Positions 52,014-60,618 of a DNA stretch of 64,000 nucleotides are shown piece after piece. Both the position numbers and the translations under genes were made by a program. The notes beneath the pieces are model-generated. The model did not search any database and was not told where the DNA came from. It worked only from the letters and a program-made list of their open reading frames with translations. This stretch comes from Pseudomonadota bacterium (GTDB lineage: Bacteria; Pseudomonadota; Gammaproteobacteria; Burkholderiales; Burkholderiaceae_E), in contig JAEWFA010000046.1 of NCBI GenBank assembly GCA_023389055.1, forward strand, positions 3,721 through 67,720. Reading direction: 5' to 3'. Each line of letters begins with the position of its first letter. The first letter of the stretch is position 1.

Positions 52014-53003
52014 TCACTGGTTCGATTTCAGCGCGGCCTGGATCAGGTCCTTGCCGATATCGCCCTCGAACTTCTTCCAGACGGGCTCCATCGCCTTGCG
52101 CCACGCCGCGACGTCGTCTTTCGACAGTTCCTGGATCTTCGCCTTGCCGGCGTCGGCGATGAGCTTGCGGTCGCGCTCGTTGAAGTCGTTGGCCATCTTG
52201 TTGGCGTAGGCGGTCGCCTCGTCCATCGCCTGCTTCAGGCCCTTGCGGACGTCCTCCGGCAGGCCGTCCCACCACTTGGCGTTGGTGACGACCATGTAGT
52301 CGATGACGCCGTGGTTCGTCTGCGCGATCGTCTTCTGCACCTCGTAGAACTTCTGCGAGTACATGTTGGACCAGGTGTTCTCCTGGCCGTCGACGACGCC
52401 GGTCTGCAGCGCCTGGTAGACCTCGCTGAACGCCATCTTCTGCGGGTTGGCGCCGAGCGCGCGGAACTGCGCCTCGAGCACGTCGGACGCCTGGATGCGG
52501 AACTTCAGCCCCTTGACGTCTTCGGGCCGCTCGAGCTTGTCGCGGTTCGACGACAGCTGCTTCATCCCGTTGTGCCAGTACGCGAGCCCGAGCAGGTTGC
52601 GGTTCTTCATCGCGTTCAGAAGGTCCTGGCCTTCCTTGCTCTGCTGGAAGCGGTCGACGGCGGCGATGTCGTCGAACAGGAACGGCAGGTCGTAGAGCTG
52701 GATCTTCTTCGTGTAGCGGTCGAACTTCGACAGCGACGGCGCGATGAACTGCACGTCACCGAGCAGCAGCGCCTCCATCTCCTTCGCGTCGCCGAACAGC
52801 TGCGAGCTCGGGAACACCTGCACCTGCACCTTGCCCGGCAGCAGCTTCTCGGCGATCTCCTTGAACTTCAGCGCGCCCTGGCCTTTCGGGGTTGCCTCGG
52901 CCACGACGTGACTGAACTTGACGACCATCGGCCCCTGGGCATAGGCCCCGACCGAGAACGACAGCGCGATTGCGCCCGCCGCGATGACTGCTGCAAGCCT
53001 CAT
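52014..53003 (-). CDS. dctP: TRAP transporter substrate-binding protein (DctP)
   Basis: 329 residues. Signal peptide ends near residue 22 (AYAQ). The TRAP binding fold includes MVVKFSHVVAEATPKGQGALKFKE at the start and LKFRIQASDVLEAQFRALGANPQKMAFSEVYQALQTGVVDGQENTW, in which the Arg binds the substrate carboxylate. AAGGAGCG precedes the ATG. The gene leads the dctPQM operon. The substrate is likely a C4-C5 dicarboxylate. Itaconate is inferred from the catabolic genes 2 kb away. Confidence 0.92.
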   Translation of the reverse strand: MRLAAVIAAGAIALSFSVGAYAQGPMVVKFSHVVAEATPKGQGALKFKEIAEKLLPGKVQVQVFPSSQLFGDAKEMEALLLGDVQFIAPSLSKFDRYTKKIQLYDLPFLFDDIAAVDRFQQSKEGQDLLNAMKNRNLLGLAYWHNGMKQLSSNRDKLERPEDVKGLKFRIQASDVLEAQFRALGANPQKMAFSEVYQALQTGVVDGQENTWSNMYSQKFYEVQKTIAQTNHGVIDYMVVTNAKWWDGLPEDVRKGLKQAMDEATAYANKMANDFNERDRKLIADAGKAKIQELSKDDVAAWRKAMEPVWKKFEGDIGKDLIQAALKSNQ

Positions 53004-53150
53004 GTTCTTCGCTCCTTGCGATGGGAGGGTGAATGTTGGCGATCGCTGACGTGCCTTTCCATAGGGGTTGCCCCGATGGGGAGGTGCGGGCGCGGCAGCA
53101 GTTGCACCGAGTGCTCGGACTTTAATCGGTTGCGGAAAGAGCGCGCAAGT

Positions 53151-53798
53151 TCAGGCGGGTCTGCACCCGGCGAAGGCTGCCGCGAGCAGGGCAGCGAATC
53201 GGCCGGAGACTTCGTCGAAATCGGGCGGAGCCGCCAGGCAGCTTCGCATATCGGTGACGGCAAGGCCGGGGTACCCGCAGGGATCGATGCGCGTGAACGG
53301 CTCGAGGTCCATCGCGACGTTCAGCGCCACCCCATGCCAGCTTCGACCTTCGGTGATGCGCACGCCGATCGAGGCGATCTTGGCGCCGGGCGAGCCGTGG
53401 TCGCGCACGTAGACGCCGGGCGCCCCGGTGCGACGCATTGCGTCGACGCCGTGCTCCGCGAGCAGCGCGATCGTCGCGGTTTCGATGCGATCGACGAAGT
53501 CGCGCACGCGTACGCCTGCTCTGCGCAGGTCGATCAGTACGTAGCACACCGCCTGTCCGGGCGCGTGATAGGTCACCTGTCCGCCGCGCTCGGTGCGGAC
53601 CACGGCGATCGTGCCGGGATTGCGCACGTGCGCGGCGTCCGCGGCACGGCCCAGCGTGAACACCGGCGGATGTTCGACGAGCCAGATCTCGTCGGGTGTT
53701 TCGGGCCCGCGCGAAGCGGTGAACGAGCGCATCGTCGGCTCGGCACGTTCGTATTCGATGCGGCCGAGGCGGCGGACGATCGGAACCCGCGCAGTCAA
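53151..53798 (-). CDS. lipB: Octanoyltransferase LipB
   Basis: 215 residues. It transfers octanoate from acyl carrier protein to apo-lipoyl domains, the first step of lipoate assembly. Catalytic Cys174 is in IDPCGYPGLAVTDM and Lys140 in GAKIASIGVRI. The RGGQVTYHAPGQAVCYVLIDLR segment (about 71-92) is the family signature. The frame opens at TTG 53798, overlapping the ybeD stop (TTGA), because no ATG or GTG lies between. Usually lipA follows lipB in related genomes; here the TRAP genes lie next instead. Confidence 0.92.
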   Translation of the reverse strand: MTARVPIVRRLGRIEYERAEPTMRSFTASRGPETPDEIWLVEHPPVFTLGRAADAAHVRNPGTIAVVRTERGGQVTYHAPGQAVCYVLIDLRRAGVRVRDFVDRIETATIALLAEHGVDAMRRTGAPGVYVRDHGSPGAKIASIGVRITEGRSWHGVALNVAMDLEPFTRIDPCGYPGLAVTDMRSCLAAPPDFDEVSGRFAALLAAAFAGCRPA

Positions 53799-54091
53799 AG
53801 GACGACGCTGACCATCGGATGCGTGGCGAGCGCGCGATACAGGCGTTCGAGCTGTTCGCGCGACTCCACGCGAACGACGACGGTGACGCTCAGGTAAGAG
53901 CCCTTGCTCGAGACGCGCAGCTCGATCGTCGACGGGTCGAACTGCGGCACGTGCTCGACGACGAGGTCGGACATCGTCTGGGCGAAGTCGTCGACGCGGC
54001 GTCCCATGATCTTCAGCGGGAAGTCGACCGGGAACTCGAGCAGGCGCTCGAGCCGGTCGAAAGCTTCGCTCAGGCTGCGATCGTCCGACAT
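53795..54091 (-). CDS. ybeD: YbeD/DUF493 family protein
   Basis: 98 residues with an alpha-beta ferredoxin-like fold: LLEFPVDFPLKIMGRRVDDFAQTMSDLVVEHVP and SYLSVTVVVRVESREQLERLYRALATHPMVSVVL. It is a conserved small protein always near lipB and dacA-like genes, thought to act in lipoate or amino-acid-related regulation, though its function is not proven. It overlaps lipB by four bases and is eight bases after the transaminase stop, so it belongs to the operon. Confidence 0.93.
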   Translation of the reverse strand: MSDDRSLSEAFDRLERLLEFPVDFPLKIMGRRVDDFAQTMSDLVVEHVPQFDPSTIELRVSSKGSYLSVTVVVRVESREQLERLYRALATHPMVSVVL

Positions 54092-54099
54092 CGCCGTTC

Positions 54100-54954
54100 C
54101 TACGCCCTCGCCTTGGCACGCTGATACGCAGCGTACAGCGCCGCAAACACGGGACCCGGGCGCCCGCTGCCCACCGGGCGTCCGTCGAGCCGCGTGATCG
54201 GCAGCAGTTCCTTGGTCGCCGAACTCATCATCAGCTCGTCGGCGGCGTGCACTTCCTCGCGCAGGATGCGCCGGATCTCGAGCGGTACACCGGCATCGGG
54301 GGCGAGCTCGGCGAGCAGTCCGTAGCGGATGCCCTCCAGTACGAGGTTGTCCTTCGGCGGCCCCAGCAGCGTGCCGTTGCGAACGACCCAGATGTTGCTC
54401 GCCGCGCCTTCGGTCAGGAAGCCGTCGCGGAACATCACGCATTCGACCGCGCCCGCGGCGACCGCCGCCTGGCGCGCGAGCACGTTGCCCAGCAGCGACG
54501 TCGTCTTGATGTCGCAATGCAGCCAGCGCTCGTCGGCCAGCGTGACGGCCTCGATGCCCTGTTCGCGTTGCGCTGCGGGCGGCGCGACGAGCTCGCTGGT
54601 CATCGCGAAGACGGTCGGCGCGACCTCCGACGGCGGGAACGCGTGATCGCGCCGGGCAACGCCGCGCGTGACCTGCAGGTAGACGAACTGGTCGGCCCAG
54701 GGGTGGCGCGCGACGAGCTCGTCGACGAGCTGCGTCCATCCGGACTCGTCGTGCGGGTTGCGGATGGATATGGCCGCGAGGCTGCGTTGCAGTCGCGCCA
54801 GGTGTTGCGCCCAGCGGAACTTGCGTCCGCCGTATACCGGGACGACCTCGTAGACGCCGTCTCCGAACACGAAGCCGCGGTCGAGCACGGGAACCCGCGC
54901 TTGCTCCAGCGGAACCCATTCACCGTTCAGCCAAGCGGTCTGCGCCATTCCCAT
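54100..54954 (-). CDS. D-amino acid transaminase (class IV PLP aminotransferase)
   Basis: 284 residues of fold type IV. The PLP Lys150 lies in LHCDIKTTSLLGNVLARQAAV. AWLNGEWVPLEQARVPVLDRGFVFGDGVYEVVPVYGGRKF is the usual start, and FLTEGAASNIWVVRNGTLL and RILREEVHAADELMMSSATKELLPITR are further signatures. It interconverts D-alanine and D-glutamate with 2-oxoacids, supplying D-amino acids for peptidoglycan, or a branched-chain substrate. Start could also be ATG 54948. It lies between the D,D-carboxypeptidase and ybeD genes. Confidence 0.88.
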   Translation of the reverse strand: MGMAQTAWLNGEWVPLEQARVPVLDRGFVFGDGVYEVVPVYGGRKFRWAQHLARLQRSLAAISIRNPHDESGWTQLVDELVARHPWADQFVYLQVTRGVARRDHAFPPSEVAPTVFAMTSELVAPPAAQREQGIEAVTLADERWLHCDIKTTSLLGNVLARQAAVAAGAVECVMFRDGFLTEGAASNIWVVRNGTLLGPPKDNLVLEGIRYGLLAELAPDAGVPLEIRRILREEVHAADELMMSSATKELLPITRLDGRPVGSGRPGPVFAALYAAYQRAKARA

Positions 54955-55021
54955 CCGTTCGTCAATGCGTGGACCGGCCGAGTATGCGCCAGAAACCTTT
55001 CAGCAGATCGCGACGGCCGCT

Positions 55022-56173
55022 TCACCGCGCAAGCATCAGGCGCAGCGAATCCCAGGCCCGGCCGAACCATCCGGCCGGCTCGACCGGCGACATCGCCAGC
55101 AGCGGGCGCTCGGTGACGAGTTGGTCGCCGATGCGCACGCGAAGCGTGCCGATCTGCTGTCCCTGCGCGATCGGCGCGATCAGCGGCTGGATGCGCTCGA
55201 TTTCCGCCTTGACCTGTTCGGTCTGCCCGCGCGGCACGGACACGAGAACGTCGCGATCGAAGCCGCCCTCGACGGTGTCCTTGCTGCCCTTCCAGACCTC
55301 GTAGGTACCCGCCGCCTTGTCCTTCGCCTGGATGCGAACGACCTCGAAGTTCTGGTAGCCGTAGTTCAGCAGTTTCTGCGATTCGATCGCGCGCGCCGAT
55401 TCGGAGGCCGCACCCAGCACGACGCTGATCAGGCGGCGCGTGCCGCCGATGCCGGGGAGATCGCGCCTGGCCGATGCGATCAGGCAATAGCCTGCGGCCT
55501 CGGTGTGGCCGGTCTTCATGCCGTCCACGCTGGGGTCGATCGCGAGCAGCCGGTTGCGGTTCGGCTGGCGGATGTTGTTGTAGGTGTAGTCGCGCTTCGA
55601 GTACAGCGCGTACTGCTCGGGGAAGTCGTCGATCAGCCGTTGCGCGAGCGTGGCCAGGTCGCGCGCCGTCGTGTAGTGCTGCGGATCGGGCAGGCCGGTG
55701 GAATTGCGAAAGCTCGTGTTGCGCATCCCCATCCGCTGCGCGGCGCGGTTCATCTGCTCGGCGAAGCTCTCCTCGGTGCCGGCGAGCGCCTCGGCGAGCA
55801 CGATCGACGCGTCGTTGCCCGACTGCACGATCACGCCGTTGAGCAGTTCCTCGACGGTTGCCGGTTTCGCCGGCTCGACGAACATCCGCGAGCCGATCGC
55901 CTTGTACGCCGCCTGCGAAACGGCCGGCCGCTGGTCCAGCGTCAGGCGCTTCTCGCGCAGTGCGTCGAAGGCGAGGTACGCCGTCATGATCTTGGTGAGC
56001 GAGGCCGGCTCGATCTTCATGTCGGGCTCGTGCGACGCGAGCACCTGGCCGGTGGTCTCGTCGAGCAGCAGCCAGGCGCGAGCGGCGATGGTGGGCGCGG
56101 CGACCTGCGCGACGGCGGTCTGCGCGAAGGCGAGAAACAGGAACGACAGCAGGGTGAGCAGGCGTGCGGGCAT
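55022..56173 (-). CDS. dacC: D-alanyl-D-alanine carboxypeptidase (PBP5/6 type)
   Basis: 383 residues with a signal peptide (to about 22, AVA-Q). Serine peptidase S11 with SxxK motif S58-K61 in EPASLTKIMTAYL, SxN motif S116-N118 in VQSGNDAS and KTG at 218-220 in VDGMKTGHTEAAGY. C-terminal beta domain (about 280-350) and an amphipathic tail (AGWFGRAWDSLRLML) for membrane attachment complete the PBP5 layout. It trims the terminal D-alanine of the pentapeptide stem in the periplasm. dacA/dacC cannot be separated by sequence. Confidence 0.92.
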   Translation of the reverse strand: MPARLLTLLSFLFLAFAQTAVAQVAAPTIAARAWLLLDETTGQVLASHEPDMKIEPASLTKIMTAYLAFDALREKRLTLDQRPAVSQAAYKAIGSRMFVEPAKPATVEELLNGVIVQSGNDASIVLAEALAGTEESFAEQMNRAAQRMGMRNTSFRNSTGLPDPQHYTTARDLATLAQRLIDDFPEQYALYSKRDYTYNNIRQPNRNRLLAIDPSVDGMKTGHTEAAGYCLIASARRDLPGIGGTRRLISVVLGAASESARAIESQKLLNYGYQNFEVVRIQAKDKAAGTYEVWKGSKDTVEGGFDRDVLVSVPRGQTEQVKAEIERIQPLIAPIAQGQQIGTLRVRIGDQLVTERPLLAMSPVEPAGWFGRAWDSLRLMLAR

Positions 56174-56290
56174 CGGTACATCCGGAAAAAGCAGGACGGC
56201 AATGCACTTCGCATCGCCGGGCGGGACGCGGCGGCGCCGCAGGAGAGGGCAACGACGAAAGCCGGGAATTATAGGGCGATCGCGCCGCGG

Positions 56291-56791
56291 CTACGACGAG
56301 GAAGCGAACACCGGTCGCACGCGCGCAAGCACCCGTTGCGCAGCCGCTTCGCCACGGCGAAGCGCCACGACGTCGACCGCCTCGCGCAGCGCGCGTCGCA
56401 GCACCTCGAGGTTCACGCTGTCGGCAATGCGCGCATCCCAGATGCGGCCGGCAACGCCGAGTTCGGCGACGAATGCGTCGCGCAACGTCTGCTTGGCCGC
56501 CAGCAGTTTCGCCTGCTCGGCGCGTTCGCGTTCCCGGCGCTGCGCCTCGGTGGGGGCGGCGGCAAGCGCGACGACCTCGACGAGCGAATGCTTCTCGAGC
56601 GCTGCGAGCACCGGTCCGAGTTCGCCGGGCCGCGTGAGCTGCGACAGGTCGCCGACGCTGCGCCTGGCGTCGAGCAGCGCGAGGATGCGCCGCGCCGAAT
56701 GCGCGAGCGTGAGCGCGCGCGCGCCCATCTCGGCGTCGCCCGCCGGCGTGCGTGCGTAGATCAACCGTGGATCGGGCGGCTGCGACTTCAC
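56291..56791 (-). CDS. Conserved hypothetical protein of the lipB operon
   Basis: 166 residues, no signal peptide or TM helix. The N-terminal 85 residues (RLIYARTPAGDAEMGARALTLAHSARRILALLDARRSVGDL) look like a winged-helix-type domain with regular helices. A charged helix follows (about 95-115), and a C-terminal helical part carries VNLEVLRRALREAVDVVALRRGE. I do not recognise a named family. It overlaps the hydrolase gene by four bases and precedes dacC by 117 bp. A regulatory or protein-binding role is possible; nothing in it is enzymatic. Confidence 0.75.
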   Translation of the reverse strand: MKSQPPDPRLIYARTPAGDAEMGARALTLAHSARRILALLDARRSVGDLSQLTRPGELGPVLAALEKHSLVEVVALAAAPTEAQRRERERAEQAKLLAAKQTLRDAFVAELGVAGRIWDARIADSVNLEVLRRALREAVDVVALRRGEAAAQRVLARVRPVFASSS

Positions 56792-57459
56792 CCGGCTTCT
56801 AGGCTCGCCCGCGGTGCCAGGGCGTCGACGACGATGCGCTTGAGCAGCGTCAGGCGTCGGTGGAAGAAATGCTCGGCGCCGGGAATGACCACCACCGGCA
56901 GTGATTGCGGACGCGCCCAGTCGAGCACGCCCTGCAGCGCAACGACCTCGTCGTGCTCGCCGTGCACGACCAGCGTGTCGTCGGGAACTTCACCCAGCGA
57001 GTAGCGCTCGGTGGCTGCGGTGCCGACGAGCACGAGTCGGTGCGCCGGTGCGCCGGCTTCGCGAAGCCTTGCCGCGACGCGGATCTGCACGTCGGTGCCG
57101 AAGGAGAAGCCGGCGAGCACCAGCGGCAGCGACTGCGCGCCTGCCGGCGCTTCGAGGCTCGCCTGTTCGCGCGCGTGGCGCACGACCTCGAGCAGGTCTT
57201 CGGTTTCGCCGCGGCCTTCGTCGTGCGTGCCTTCGGTGGCGCCGACGCCGCGGAAGTTCGGGCGCCAGACGACGTAGCCGAGCGCCAGCAGCGCGCGCGC
57301 CAGCGTCTGCGCCACCTTGTTGTCGCGCGTGCCGCCGTGCAGCGGGTGCGGATGCGCGACGATGCCGATGCCGCGCGGCGTTCCCGCGGGGCGGTCGAGC
57401 GCGACGTCGATCGCGCCGACCGGGCCGTCGATGAGCAGCAGTTGCGTGCCGGCGTTCAT
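56788..57459 (-). CDS. Alpha/beta hydrolase
   Basis: 223 residues of the alpha/beta hydrolase fold. It has GIGIVAHPHPLHGGTRDNKVAQTLARAL (oxyanion-type HPHPLHGG), YVVWRPNFRGVGATEGTHDEGRGE and the nucleophile elbow LAGFSFGTDVQIRVA (Ser in GFSFG). The acid is near ERYSLGEVPDDTLVVHGEHDEV, and the base is His in IPGAEHFFHRRL. It resembles the widespread proteobacterial CocE/YheT-like small hydrolases with unknown substrate. The ferredoxin gene overlaps its start by four bases. Confidence 0.88.
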   Translation of the reverse strand: MNAGTQLLLIDGPVGAIDVALDRPAGTPRGIGIVAHPHPLHGGTRDNKVAQTLARALLALGYVVWRPNFRGVGATEGTHDEGRGETEDLLEVVRHAREQASLEAPAGAQSLPLVLAGFSFGTDVQIRVAARLREAGAPAHRLVLVGTAATERYSLGEVPDDTLVVHGEHDEVVALQGVLDWARPQSLPVVVIPGAEHFFHRRLTLLKRIVVDALAPRASLEAG

Positions 57460-57773
57460 TCGAGCCGCAGCCGCTCGACCGGTTTCCCGTCGCGCAGATG
57501 CGATTCGACGATCTCGTCGATGTCCTCGCGATCGACGTAGCTGTACCAGACGCCGTCGGGATAGACGACGGCAACCGGTCCGAGCTCGCAACGGTCGAGG
57601 CATCCCGCCTTGTTCACGCGCACCTTGCCGGGACCGGAGAGTCCGAGCGCCTTGACGCGCTCCTTCGCGTACGCGTGCAACGCCTCCGCGCCGTTGCGCG
57701 CGCAGCATTCGCGGTTGGGATCGTCGCGTCGATTGACGCAGAAGAAGATGTGGCGTTCGTAGTAGGAGGACAT
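57456..57773 (-). CDS. Thioredoxin-like [2Fe-2S] ferredoxin
   Basis: 105 residues. The cysteine pattern FFCVN (Cys12), CC at about 24, then KAGCLDRCELGPVAVVYP, matches the thioredoxin-fold 2Fe-2S ferredoxins (C-x11-C, later C-x3-C). GVWYSYVDREDIDEIVESHL is the family end. It would donate electrons in the cytoplasm to an unknown partner. It begins eight bases after the VanZ-like gene in the same operon. Confidence 0.9.
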   Translation of the reverse strand: MSSYYERHIFFCVNRRDDPNRECCARNGAEALHAYAKERVKALGLSGPGKVRVNKAGCLDRCELGPVAVVYPDGVWYSYVDREDIDEIVESHLRDGKPVERLRLE

Positions 57774-57780
57774 CGGTCGA

Positions 57781-58911
57781 TTATAGGCGGCCGTGTGCCC
57801 GCCGCGCCCACCATGCCAGTGCAGCGAACGGCCACAGCGTGGCGAGCGCGCGCAGCAGTCCGTGGAAATTCGTCCACGCGCCTTCCCAGTGCGCGAGCAT
57901 CGACAGGTAGTACTCGTTCGGCGCGGCGAGATTCACCAGAACGGTGCCCGCCGCAATGGCCGCGACGGCACTGCCGGCGCGTACCCGCGGAGTTGCGGGA
58001 ACGAGCGCGATCGACGCGATCGCACCGGCGACGAGGCCGCCCTGCGTCGCTGCGCTCAGCCAGCCGAATGCGTGCGCCGGGCCGAGCACGACCGCGCCGG
58101 CGATCGACTTGATCGCGCAGGCGGCGATGATCGGCAGCGCGATCGTCCATACCGCAGGGCGTGCCCCCGATGCTGTCGGTACGACGAAGACTTCGCGCAC
58201 CAGCAACGCGATGGCCACGATCGCCAGCGAGACCGCGCACGCCTCGACGAACGGCTCGTAGCGCGCGGGCAGGATCAGCGATGCTCGCCAGTCGGACGTC
58301 GAAGACCCCGACGACGAAGGCCAGGCGAACAAGAGGTCGCCGGTGGCGAACACGATCGATTGCGGATACCACTGCGCGATCGGCCAGGCGACCAGCAGCA
58401 CCGCGCCCGCCGTTGCGCCCGGCGTCACGGTGAACGCGCTGCGCAACGCCCGCGGCAGTCGCTCGATGCGCCGGCGTCCGAACCAGGCGGCGATCGCGAT
58501 GCCGATTGCCGCTCCGGCGACGTTCGTCAACAGGTCGACTCGCGAAGGAACGCGGGCCGGCAGCAAGCCCTGCGCGGACTCCAGCGAGAACGACAGGAGC
58601 GCGGCAAGCGCCAGCGCCCAGGGCGCGGCCCGCAGCATGCGCACGCGCGCGACTCGAGCGACGGCCACGCAGGCCAGAAAGCCGAAGGGCAGGTAGGCGA
58701 TCAGGTTCGTCGCGACGTCGAACGCCGTCCACCAGCGGGGCCAGTCGGCCGACAGGAAATCGAAGATCGACGTGGCGGGCACGCGCCATCCGCTCCAGGG
58801 GTACAGGCTCGCGTAGACGAGTGCCGCGGCGTAGGTCGCCAGCCACCCTGCGCTCGGTTGCGCGCGACGCCGGGAAGGCTCTACCGGCAGGTGAATCGAT
58901 GGGCCGTGCAC
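57781..58911 (-). CDS. VanZ-like family membrane protein
   Basis: 376 residues with about nine hydrophobic helices (about 20-40, 60-80, 90-110, 120-140, 158-176, 232-255, 268-286, 300-320, 340-360). The VanZ hallmark lies in FLSADWPRWWTAFDVATNLIAYLPFGFLACVAVAR with a charged acidic/asparagine region and a later LESAQGLLPARVPSRVDLLTNVAGAAIG. VanZ-like proteins span membranes and are linked to glycopeptide resistance or cell envelope, with no known mechanism. The GTG at 58911 is the only suitable start, 40 bp from divergent birA. Confidence 0.85.
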   Translation of the reverse strand: MHGPSIHLPVEPSRRRAQPSAGWLATYAAALVYASLYPWSGWRVPATSIFDFLSADWPRWWTAFDVATNLIAYLPFGFLACVAVARVARVRMLRAAPWALALAALLSFSLESAQGLLPARVPSRVDLLTNVAGAAIGIAIAAWFGRRRIERLPRALRSAFTVTPGATAGAVLLVAWPIAQWYPQSIVFATGDLLFAWPSSSGSSTSDWRASLILPARYEPFVEACAVSLAIVAIALLVREVFVVPTASGARPAVWTIALPIIAACAIKSIAGAVVLGPAHAFGWLSAATQGGLVAGAIASIALVPATPRVRAGSAVAAIAAGTVLVNLAAPNEYYLSMLAHWEGAWTNFHGLLRALATLWPFAALAWWARRAHGRL

Positions 58912-58951
58912 GCCGACTAGCTTACCCGGTGCTCCGCTATGATCGGCACCG

Positions 58952-59794
58952 ATGAGTGCGCTCGATGCCGACCGGATCTGCGCGGCCGCCGGCTGCGAAG
59001 CGCTTCACGTGCAGACCTTCGAGGAAATTCCTTCCACGAACGAGGCGCTGATGCAGCGACCGTTCGGGCAGGCGCCGGCTCCCCCGTCGTTGGTGGCCAC
59101 GCTGCACCAGAGCGCCGGCCGAGGCCGACGCGGTCGCGCCTGGGTTTGCGAACCGGGCCGCGCGCTGGCGTTCTCGATCGTCTTCGAGCGCCGGGTCGGC
59201 GCCGAAGCGCCGCCCTGCGCGCTGTCGATCGTCGTCGGGGTCGCGGCCGCCATCGCCCTCGTGCCGTGGGCGCCCGACGTGCGCCTGAAATGGCCCAACG
59301 ACCTGCAGCGCGCCGGTCGCAAGCTGGGCGGAATCCTCGTCGAGACGCGTCGCAGCCTGCCGGTGCAGGCGGCCGGCGCCGCGGCGCATTCGATCGAGCG
59401 CATCGTCGTCGGCATCGGAATCAATCTCGTCGCACCGCGCGACGAACGCATCGGGCAGCCGGCCTGCGGCCTGTTCGACGACTCGGCTGTGCGCGACGAT
59501 CCGGCGACCGTGATCGGCTGCGTCGCCGGCGACGTCGTTCGGGCGGTCGAGCGCTTTTTCGCCGAAGGGCCCGACGAGTCGGTCGCTGCCTGGCAGCGCT
59601 TCGATGCGTTGCAGGGCGCGGCCGTCGTCGTGACCGAAAGCGGCCGCGTCGTCGCTTCGGGCCGCGCACTCGGCATCGATGCGCAAGGCGCACTGCGCCT
59701 GCTCGGCCGCGACGGGGTGCAGATCGTCCGCCACGGCGAGGCGTCGCTGCGACGCGACGACGAGCGTGCCGTCACGAGGTCCGCGCCCCGATGA
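58952..59794 (+). CDS. birA: Biotin-[acetyl-CoA-carboxylase] ligase (catalytic domain only)
   Basis: 280 residues. It joins biotin to the lysine of the biotin carboxyl carrier protein through biotinyl-AMP. Signature residues: VATLHQSAGRGRRGRAWVCEPGRALAFS (the GRGRRGR biotinyl-AMP loop), LKWPNDLQRAGRKLGGILVE and VVGIGINLV. The C-terminal SH3-like domain follows. It lacks the N-terminal winged helix of E. coli BirA, so it is not a repressor. The SPOR gene overlaps by four bases. In related genomes coaX lies between birA and the SPOR gene, but it is absent here. Confidence 0.92.
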   Translation: MSALDADRICAAAGCEALHVQTFEEIPSTNEALMQRPFGQAPAPPSLVATLHQSAGRGRRGRAWVCEPGRALAFSIVFERRVGAEAPPCALSIVVGVAAAIALVPWAPDVRLKWPNDLQRAGRKLGGILVETRRSLPVQAAGAAAHSIERIVVGIGINLVAPRDERIGQPACGLFDDSAVRDDPATVIGCVAGDVVRAVERFFAEGPDESVAAWQRFDALQGAAVVVTESGRVVASGRALGIDAQGALRLLGRDGVQIVRHGEASLRRDDERAVTRSAPR

Positions 59795-60600
59795 GGCGGC
59801 TCGTGCTGGCGCTCGTCCTGGCGAACGTGCTGATGTTCGGATGGAATCGTGGCTGGTTCGATCGTGCCGGCGATCTTCGCTCCAGCGAGGAAAACGCCGA
59901 CCGCCTGCGTCCCGTGCCGTTGTCGCGCCTCGAGCCTGCGCGCCAGGAGCCCCGGCGGCCGGCACCGGCGGCGTCGACGCCTCGGGTGGCAGCGCCGCCC
60001 GCTGCGGCGCCCGGCGTCTCTCCCACGGTCGCGCCAAACGTCCCGCCGGCCGCACCGCCAGGGACTCCGCCCGCCGCTCCGCCGAGCGCCCCGCCGAGCG
60101 CCCCGCCGACCCCGCCTCCCGAGACCTCTTCCACGCGCGCAGCCGGCGGCCTCGCCGTCGCGTGTCGCGCCTTCGCGCCGGTCGACGAAGAGCGCGCGGC
60201 CGCGCTGCGAAGCGCGCTCGAGCAGTCGGGCGCCTCCGTCGAGGCGCAGCGCATCGAACAGGGCGCCAGCTACCTCGTCTACCTGCCGCCGGCCGCGAAT
60301 GCCGTGGAGGCGCAGCAGCGGCTCGCCGAGTTGCGCCGCATCGGACGGGACGACGCGTTCGTCATCCAGGACGGACCGATGCGACTGGCGATCTCGCTCG
60401 GTCTGTTCCGCTTCGAAAATGCCGCCCGCGCGATGGTGGACCAGCTCGCGCGCGCCGGCGAAACGCGTGCGCTGGTTGCGCCGCGCCCGCCGATCCAGGT
60501 GCGCATCGCGTTGCAGGCGCGGTGGTCGCAGGTCGATGCCGGCGCGATCGCGACGATGCTCGGTGCACAGTTCGATGCGCCGGCGCGCGACTGCGACTGA
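59791..60600 (+). CDS. SPOR-like secreted or membrane-anchored protein
   Basis: 269 residues. A short signal-anchor (MRRLVLALVLANVLMFGWN, residues 1-19), then a Pro/Ala-rich linker with repeated PPSAPP units (about 60-118), then a C-terminal domain (about 123-262) with two duplicated beta-alpha halves: ACRAFAPVDEERAAALRSAL and AISLGLFRFENAARAMVDQL, like SPOR modules. It is likely periplasmic and binds peptidoglycan. It overlaps birA by four bases and converges with rfaE2. The exact family is not certain because the SPOR core is degenerate. Confidence 0.78.
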   Translation: MRRLVLALVLANVLMFGWNRGWFDRAGDLRSSEENADRLRPVPLSRLEPARQEPRRPAPAASTPRVAAPPAAAPGVSPTVAPNVPPAAPPGTPPAAPPSAPPSAPPTPPPETSSTRAAGGLAVACRAFAPVDEERAAALRSALEQSGASVEAQRIEQGASYLVYLPPAANAVEAQQRLAELRRIGRDDAFVIQDGPMRLAISLGLFRFENAARAMVDQLARAGETRALVAPRPPIQVRIALQARWSQVDAGAIATMLGAQFDAPARDCD

Positions 60601-60618
60601 GCAACGCAGGCCGGCGTG

